From an uncultured Myxococcales bacterium (lineage in GTDB: Bacteria > Myxococcota_A > Bradymonadia > Bradymonadales > Bradymonadaceae): 27,385 nt of DNA. How positions within the stretch are numbered: position 1 is the stretch's first letter; every line of letters starts with the position of its first letter. The stretch is taken from assembly GCA_913058025.1 (NCBI GenBank), contig CAJXPN010000001.1, positions 1 to 27,385 on the forward strand. Reading direction: 5' to 3'. The notes beneath the pieces were generated by a model that had not been told where the DNA came from, did not search any database, and worked only from the letters and a program-made list of their open reading frames with translations. The translations under genes and the position numbers were made by a program. Below are positions 23,090 through 27,385 of this stretch, piece after piece.

Positions 23090-25609
23090 CGATCGCCGCG
23101 CGCTCTTGAGCGCCCCGGCGCGCACCAGCGCGTCGTCCTGGCTGAGCGCGCTCGCGCGGGTGAGGACCGTGTGGAGGAGCTGGTCGTCGTCGTGTGGCGC
23201 CCAGAGCGCGTCCTCGTCCCGGCGCTTCACGCCGCTCATGTCCACGGGGTGAGCTCCTTGTATCCAGACCACCGCGCCCGTGTGCAGGTCGATCCGATAG
23301 TCACAGACCTCTCCGCGGACCTCGGCCGTGTCGTGTCCGACCGTGACCCGCTGCGAGAGGCCGTTCACCTCGAGCGCGTCGACGAGCGCGTCACGCCTGG
23401 CGCGCGCCCGGACCAGGCCGCCCTCGCGAGCCCACGACACGCCTCGCGCGCTCGCCCAGGCCTGGAGCGTCTCGGGCGCGTCGTGCTCGCGCGCGCCCGC
23501 GACCTCGAAGAACATGTCCACGTCGCGCAGCAGCTCCGAGCGCAGCGCCGAGTCGATCGCGGCGAGCGGTTCGCCCAACGAGGTCTCCAGCGCGCCCGTG
23601 ATCGCGTACGTGTAGACCCCCGCGCCCGTCATGAGCGAGGGCTCCTCGACCGGCTCGAGCGTGAACCCGACCTTCACGCCCCACTCCGCGTCCTCTCGCA
23701 CCGCCCGAGGGTCCGAGCCCCACGCCCCCTGGAGCTTGTAGGCCCACCGGCGCGACTTACACAGCGCCGCGAACTGGTGCTGCCGCACGACCCGCTGGTC
23801 CACGCGCAGCGCCTCCGTGTTCGCCTCGTCTCCGGTCGAGAGCTCGTAGACCTCCCGGTACGCCTGGCGGAACGGCTGGGTCTGCCCCGTGCGCGCCAGC
23901 GCGCCACGCCACGCGCGGACCTCCTCCAGCGGCGCGCGCGCCGGGTGCCACAGGCGCGCGGTCGACCAGGCGTCGAGCCCCTCGACCTCCGCTCCTCTCG
24001 GGCCCACGAGCGCGCCGCTGGCCTCGTCCCACATCCCGGAGCAGAGGCTCCCGTCGGCGCGCTCGAGCGACCAGATGAGGCGGCGTGAGAGCAGCCCCAC
24101 GAGGGGGTGATCGAGGTAGCGCGCGCGCCACTTCTCGAGCGACCACCTGCGCGGGCTCGACATCAACGACTCGAGCCTGTCGCGCTGCGCGTGCAGCAGC
24201 GACTCGAGCTCCTTGACGCGCACCTCCAGCCTGGCCAGCGCCTCCGGGTGCTGTGCGCGCACCGACTTCGGCGCGGTCTTCTGCTCCCGGGCCGGCGCCG
24301 GGGCCTCGAGCAGCGTGAGTTGTGTGGTCGCCGCGCGGCTCCAGGTCACGCCGACCTTGAGGCGCTCGCCCACCTCCATACGCGCGTCCCACAGGCCAAA
24401 GCGCGTGACCGACGCTCCGAACCTGTCGAGCCTGCAGCCCGGCACCGAGAGCTCCTCGAGCTCGCGCTCGTCGAGGTCCATCCGCCCGGCCATCCGAGAG
24501 AGCGCCCGCTCCACCTGCGTGCGCGCCGCGCGGTACTCGAGCTGGAGCTCGAGCCGCCACAGCTGCCCCGCCGTGGCGACCTCGTCGACCTCGCCCAGCG
24601 CGCGGATGCACGCGTTGCCCAGCTTCGGGGCGCGAGGTCCCACGCGCGCCAGCTTCCTGTAACAGGTCAGCGCGAGGTCCCCGAGCACCCCCGCGAGCAC
24701 GTCGTCCATCAGCGGAACACACATCCACACGAGCCCGCGCGCGAGCTCCTCGTTCCTCGGGCTCACCAACGTGCGCTCGGCCGAGGGCAGCGCGATCGCG
24801 CTCAGCTCCAACGCGCTGCGCTCGCCGACCCTCGGGAGCCAGCGCACCAGCGCTTGCCTCAGCGCGTCCTCCCCGACCGCCTCGACCTTCTTCTCACGCT
24901 GCGTGAGCCACCTCTTCGAGGGCTTGGGGCGGTCGTTCGGGAGGCAGCCAAGGAGCGCCTCCCACGCCCCCCTCTTCTCCTCGCTCATCGCGTCGAGCTC
25001 GCCCCACAGCGCGTCCGCCCAGGGCTCGCCGAGCTGGATGAATGGCCTGTGGAGCCCCTCGCGAGCCCTCGCGAGGCGCGCCAGCAGCGTCCGATGGTCT
25101 GGCGCGTCCTCTTCCCAACCCTTCGCACCCAGCGCCTCTCCGATCGCGTCGCTCAGCTCCACGGTCAGGCCCTCGCGCGCCAGCGCGTCCTCGGTCGCGC
25201 GGATCACTGGGCCCCAGGGCGTCGCGTCCTTTCGCGCGTGGGTGGCCGCGCTGAGCGACTCGAGCAGGCTCGCGCACCCGCCGATCGAGACCTCGTCCGT
25301 CCGGCCGAGCAGCCCCTCGAGCGCCTTCGACAGGACCACGAGCTTCCCCTCGCGCGCGCCGTACACCCGCTCGCTCACCCACGCGTAGCGCACCCCGAGG
25401 GCCTCGAGCGCGTCCTCCCCTAGCTCGTGGAGCGCGTCGAGCGTCTCGACCCCTCCTCGCAACCTCGCCTCCACGCGCAGGTGCGCCTCGCGCAACCTGT
25501 CGTCGTCGTAGACGGGGAAGCCGTCGCCGCAGATCACCTCGGCGAGCTCGTCGCTCACCCTCCGGTCGACCTCCTCGTAGCTCGACCCGCTTCGCTCCAT
25601 CTTCTTCAT
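23084..25609 (-). CDS. DUF4132 domain protein
   Basis: 841 aa from ATG 25609, where GGGAG lies six bases upstream. A GTG at 25660 would add 17 residues but has a poor ribosome binding site. The N-terminal half is helical, Arg/Glu/Leu-rich and unrecognised. From about residue 430 onward the protein resembles DUF4132, the domain at the C-terminus of the E. coli MolR/YehI group: HPLVGLLSRRLIWSLE near 501, WHPARAPLEEVRAWRGAL, then QPFRQAYREVYEL near 578 and QFAALCKSRRWAYKLQGAWG. A coiled-coil-like stretch (about 458-483) precedes it. No WGR domain, the usual partner in MolR, was seen. Biochemical function of the family is not established. Likely cytoplasmic. The 3' end overlaps the convergent SRPBCC gene. 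Confidence 0.75.
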   Translation of the reverse strand: MKKMERSGSSYEEVDRRVSDELAEVICGDGFPVYDDDRLREAHLRVEARLRGGVETLDALHELGEDALEALGVRYAWVSERVYGAREGKLVVLSKALEGLLGRTDEVSIGGCASLLESLSAATHARKDATPWGPVIRATEDALAREGLTVELSDAIGEALGAKGWEEDAPDHRTLLARLARAREGLHRPFIQLGEPWADALWGELDAMSEEKRGAWEALLGCLPNDRPKPSKRWLTQREKKVEAVGEDALRQALVRWLPRVGERSALELSAIALPSAERTLVSPRNEELARGLVWMCVPLMDDVLAGVLGDLALTCYRKLARVGPRAPKLGNACIRALGEVDEVATAGQLWRLELQLEYRAARTQVERALSRMAGRMDLDERELEELSVPGCRLDRFGASVTRFGLWDARMEVGERLKVGVTWSRAATTQLTLLEAPAPAREQKTAPKSVRAQHPEALARLEVRVKELESLLHAQRDRLESLMSSPRRWSLEKWRARYLDHPLVGLLSRRLIWSLERADGSLCSGMWDEASGALVGPRGAEVEGLDAWSTARLWHPARAPLEEVRAWRGALARTGQTQPFRQAYREVYELSTGDEANTEALRVDQRVVRQHQFAALCKSRRWAYKLQGAWGSDPRAVREDAEWGVKVGFTLEPVEEPSLMTGAGVYTYAITGALETSLGEPLAAIDSALRSELLRDVDMFFEVAGAREHDAPETLQAWASARGVSWAREGGLVRARARRDALVDALEVNGLSQRVTVGHDTAEVRGEVCDYRIDLHTGAVVWIQGAHPVDMSGVKRRDEDALWAPHDDDQLLHTVLTRASALSQDDALVRAGALKSARRSS

Positions 25610-25615
25610 CGTCGG

Positions 25616-25620
25616 CTCCC
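25616..25620 (-). promoter_or_regulatory. Ribosome binding site that sets the start at 25609
   Basis: GGGAG on the minus strand, six bases before ATG 25609. It argues against the longer GTG 25660 start of the DUF4132 gene. Confidence 0.6.
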
Positions 25621-25766
25621 AGGTGCGCGCCACGCGCGGCGCACGCTTCGGTTCGTTCACTCTTCAATCTAGCCCCGAGGTGGGTCGGGGTCGAAGGGGT
25701 GAGCGATCGCGATGCGAGCGGTATCCGGTGGAATGTACCGATGGGGTGACGTGCTTAGATTGACTG

Positions 25767-25788
25767 TCGCGCGCGATATGGCGCGCGA
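25767..25788. promoter_or_regulatory. GC-rich hairpin in the divergent region
   Basis: Perfect 8-bp inverted repeat TCGCGCGC / GCGCGCGA around a 6-base loop GATATG, between the divergent DUF4132 and Bax-inhibitor genes and just after a TTGACT (25760-25765). It could be an operator or an RNA hairpin. No matching -10 box is visible at normal spacing. In such GC-rich DNA a repeat of this length may be chance. Confidence 0.3.
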
Positions 25789-25829
25789 AGACGCGCCCGT
25801 GTTAACAAGGGCGCTCCAATGCACACAGT

Positions 25830-25857
25830 CCGAGGGGTAAGGTTCACTTCCCCTCGG
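25830..25857 (+). promoter_or_regulatory. Leader hairpin upstream of the Bax-inhibitor-1 gene
   Basis: CCGAGGGG (25830-25837), a bulged T, AAG, a loop GTTCA, then CTT and CCCCTCGG (25850-25857): an 11-bp perfect stem with one bulge. It ends 37 bases before the start codon and leaves the GAGGAG ribosome binding site free. No U-tract follows, so it is not an intrinsic terminator. It may stabilise the mRNA or bind a regulator. Confidence 0.5.
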
Positions 25858-25894
25858 TCGACACACGATACGACCGTCACACGAGGAGCAGACC

Positions 25895-26629
25895 ATGTCC
25901 TTTCAAGACGAGATGCACGATCGCGGCTACGTCCCCGTTCAGGACGCCGCCATCGATGCTCGCCTGAGCTTCATCCGCAAGACCTACGTCCACCTGACGG
26001 GCGCGATCTTCGCGTTCGCCGCGCTGCTCGGGGCCTGGCTCACGATCCCCTTCGGCCAGACCTCGATCGCGGGCGCGTTCACGCAGCTCGTGTTCAGCTT
26101 GCCGTTCGGCTGGCTCGGCGTCGTGCTCGCGTTCTCCGCGGTCGGCTGGTTGGCCGACTCCTGGGCGCGGAGTGAGCGCGGACCCGCGATGCAGTACCTC
26201 GGCCTCGCGGTCTACGTATTCGTCGAATCCATCATCTTCATGCCGATCATGTTCATCGCGACGGCGTACTCGGACCCGAGCGTCGTCCCGACCGCAGGCG
26301 GCCTCACGCTCATCGTCTTCGCGGGCCTGACCGTCTCGGTGTTCATCTCCAAGGCGGACTTCTCCTGGATGCGCAGCGGCCTCGTCATCGCGGGCTTCCT
26401 CGCCTTCGGCGCGGTCATCCTCGCCAGCATCTTCGGCTTCACGCTCGGCCTCTTCTTCTCGATCGGCATGGTGATCTTCGCCTCGGCCTCGATCCTCTAC
26501 TACACGTCCAACGTCCTCCATCACTACCGCACCGATCAGCACGTCGCCGCCTCGCTCGCGCTCTTCAGCGCCGTGGCCCTGCTGTTCTATTACATCCTCA
26601 GCCTCGTGATGAGCTTCGGCCGAGACTGA
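25895..26629 (+). CDS. Bax inhibitor-1 (BI-1/YccA, TMBIM) family membrane protein
   Basis: 244 aa, ATG preceded by GAGGAG. After a soluble N-terminus of about 30 residues (RLSFIRKTYVHLTGAIFAF is the family opening) there are about seven hydrophobic segments between residues 33 and 240. The C-terminal YYTSNVLHHYRTDQHVAASL segment is characteristic. Characterised members such as B. subtilis YetJ leak calcium in a pH-dependent way through a pair of aspartates in the last helices. Here the matching positions seem to be Tyr203 (in YYTS, where DT is usual) and Ala226 (in LFSA, where LFLD or similar is usual), so that sensor is absent. Inner membrane. Function here is unknown. A strong terminator follows. 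Confidence 0.92.
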   Translation: MSFQDEMHDRGYVPVQDAAIDARLSFIRKTYVHLTGAIFAFAALLGAWLTIPFGQTSIAGAFTQLVFSLPFGWLGVVLAFSAVGWLADSWARSERGPAMQYLGLAVYVFVESIIFMPIMFIATAYSDPSVVPTAGGLTLIVFAGLTVSVFISKADFSWMRSGLVIAGFLAFGAVILASIFGFTLGLFFSIGMVIFASASILYYTSNVLHHYRTDQHVAASLALFSAVALLFYYILSLVMSFGRD

Positions 26630-26666
26630 CCCTTCGGTCCACTCCATGCGCCCCGAGCGACCTCTT

Positions 26667-26700
26667 CGAGGCCGCGCCACCCACGGGTGGCGCGGCCTCG
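26667..26700 (+). terminator. Strong intrinsic-type terminator after the BI-1 gene
   Basis: A perfect 16-bp inverted repeat, 26667-26682 with 26685-26700 (arm CGAGGCCGCGCCACCC), separated by only two bases. It lies 38 bp after the stop and is followed by a pyrimidine tract TCTCTCTTTCCT a little downstream. Confidence 0.75.
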
Positions 26701-26736
26701 CGCGCTCTGGTCTCTCTTTCCTGGTGTTTGCATGTG

Positions 26737-26748
26737 TGTAATATTACA
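26737..26748. promoter_or_regulatory. 12-bp perfect palindrome, probable operator
   Basis: TGTAATATTACA is fully self-complementary and stands out as AT-rich in GC-rich DNA. It contains TAATAT, a possible -10 box (a poor TTTCCT lies 16 bases upstream), and sits about 50 bases before the hydrolase start. A dimeric repressor bound here would block that promoter. The regulator is not identified. Confidence 0.5.
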
Positions 26749-26797
26749 GTGGAGATGGTAATGCGCCGCGCAGGCGCCTCTCAGGACGTGACACATC

Positions 26798-27335
26798 ATG
26801 CCCATGGACAAGATGATCACTGGGTCAGTGGAGACCGCCGACGGCGCGAGCGTGTCGTACATGCGGTTCGGGATCGGTGAGCGCCGTCTCCTCTTCATCC
26901 CCGGCGCAGGCGATGGCCTGGCGGACGCGTCCGGCGCGGCCCGGCGGCTGTCCTGGTGGATGCGCGATCGCGCGCGCCGCTTCGACGTCCTCTACGTCAG
27001 CCGCCGTAACGGCCTCACCTCGGAGATCGGCCTCGAGCAGCAGGCCGACGACGTCGCGCGCGTGATGGAGTCGCTCTCCTTCGGCCCCGCGCTCGTCGAG
27101 GCCCAGTCGGCAGGCGGCTCCATCGGCCAGCTCCTCGCGATGCGTCGGCCCGACCTCGCCCCCGCGCTCGTGCTCTCTTCGAGCACCGCGCACCTCTCGC
27201 CGCACACGCGCGCGATGTGCGCGCGCTGGCTCGAGCTCGCGCAGGCGCGCGACTGGGATGGCTTCTTCGAGGCCACCGCGCCGGTCTTCTTCCCTGGCCC
27301 CACCGGCGCGATGCTCCGCAGCTTCAGCAGCCTCC
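26798..27335 (+). CDS. Alpha/beta hydrolase fold protein, 3' truncated
   Basis: The first 179 residues are present; the contig then runs into adapter, which adds a false tail (VSYTHLTLPTIYSV). After a beta-strand pair (ASVSYMRFGIGERRLLFIPG) come the oxyanion-type loop PGAGDG (35-40) and, near residue 104, the nucleophile elbow AQSAGGSIGQ. Ser104 is in an A-x-S-x-G setting where G-x-S-x-G is usual. The catalytic acid and His lie in the missing part. Substrate is unknown. The start ATG 26798 has only a distant AGGA at 26783. A palindromic probable operator and an AT-rich promoter-like patch precede it, so it appears separately regulated from the BI-1 gene. Confidence 0.82.
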
Positions 27336-27385
27336 CTGTCTCTTATACACATCTGACGCTGCCGACGATCTACTCTGTGTAGATC
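27336..27385 (-). other. Illumina Nextera i5-side adapter (artefact), reverse orientation
   Basis: Begins with the reverse mosaic end CTGTCTCTTATACACATCT and continues through the read-1 overhang, the same index (TCTACTCT, the reverse complement of AGAGTAGA) and GTGTAGATC. It is the inverted copy of positions 1-49 plus one base. Biological sequence ends at 27335. Confidence 0.99.

Noticed and set aside
1..27385. About 50-bp terminal inverted repeats with Tn5 mosaic ends, suggesting a composite transposon
   Set aside because: The repeats are Illumina Nextera adapter with index and P5 sequence. No transposase gene is present and the repeats coincide exactly with the contig ends.

Overview
The window is a 27.4 kb contig of very GC-rich DNA with tightly packed genes. 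Secreted proteins have lipobox-type signals followed by Asp/Gly/Pro-rich acidic linkers, several IPT/TIG-repeat lipoproteins are present, and there is a eukaryotic-type Ser/Thr kinase-like gene and a TadE/TadG cluster. Together these suggest a member of the Myxococcota (former Deltaproteobacteria, possibly Bradymonadia or Polyangia). That is an inference from style; no rRNA or other phylogenetic marker except mutS is present. Both ends are not biological: positions 1-49 and 27336-27385 are an Illumina Nextera i5-side adapter with the same index, in opposite orientations. The first and last genes are therefore truncated by the contig ends.

Layout. 50-1281 (+): a truncated glutathione S-transferase-like gene and a small lipoprotein with an ExbD/TolR-like domain. 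1289-7654 (-): two tandem paralogous lipoproteins of about 1050 aa, each with six IPT/TIG domains and one carboxypeptidase-regulatory-like domain, with a good sigma70-type promoter at 7737-7765. 7885-14129 (-): a compact five-gene operon of membrane-anchored proteins. Two are TadE-like with class III prepilin signatures and one is TadG-like with eight cysteines in 19 residues. The two outer genes belong to no family I recognise. A hairpin terminator separates this operon from the TIG genes. 14422-19151 (+): mutS with a beta-clamp motif, then a lipoprotein with a CBM9-like domain. 19132-21505 (-): a gamma-carbonic-anhydrase-family protein and, upstream of it, a kinase-like protein lacking key catalytic residues. 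21651-22580 (-): a diguanylate cyclase with an intact inhibitory site. 22721-23089 (+): an SRPBCC protein. 23084-25609 (-): a DUF4132 protein. 25895-26629 (+): a Bax-inhibitor-1 family membrane protein. 26798-27335 (+): a truncated alpha/beta hydrolase.

How the genes may work together. The Tad-like operon and the two TIG lipoproteins lie on the same strand, separated by a terminator and a promoter. Both encode surface or envelope proteins, so the 1.3-14.1 kb block may be one envelope-structure locus, for example pseudopilin-type membrane proteins plus outer-surface adhesins. No Tad ATPase, secretin or prepilin peptidase gene is in the window, so the machinery would have to be encoded elsewhere. 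The right half is a mixture of housekeeping and signalling genes with frequent strand switches and two convergent overlaps. No tRNA, rRNA, CRISPR array, transposase or phage gene was seen.
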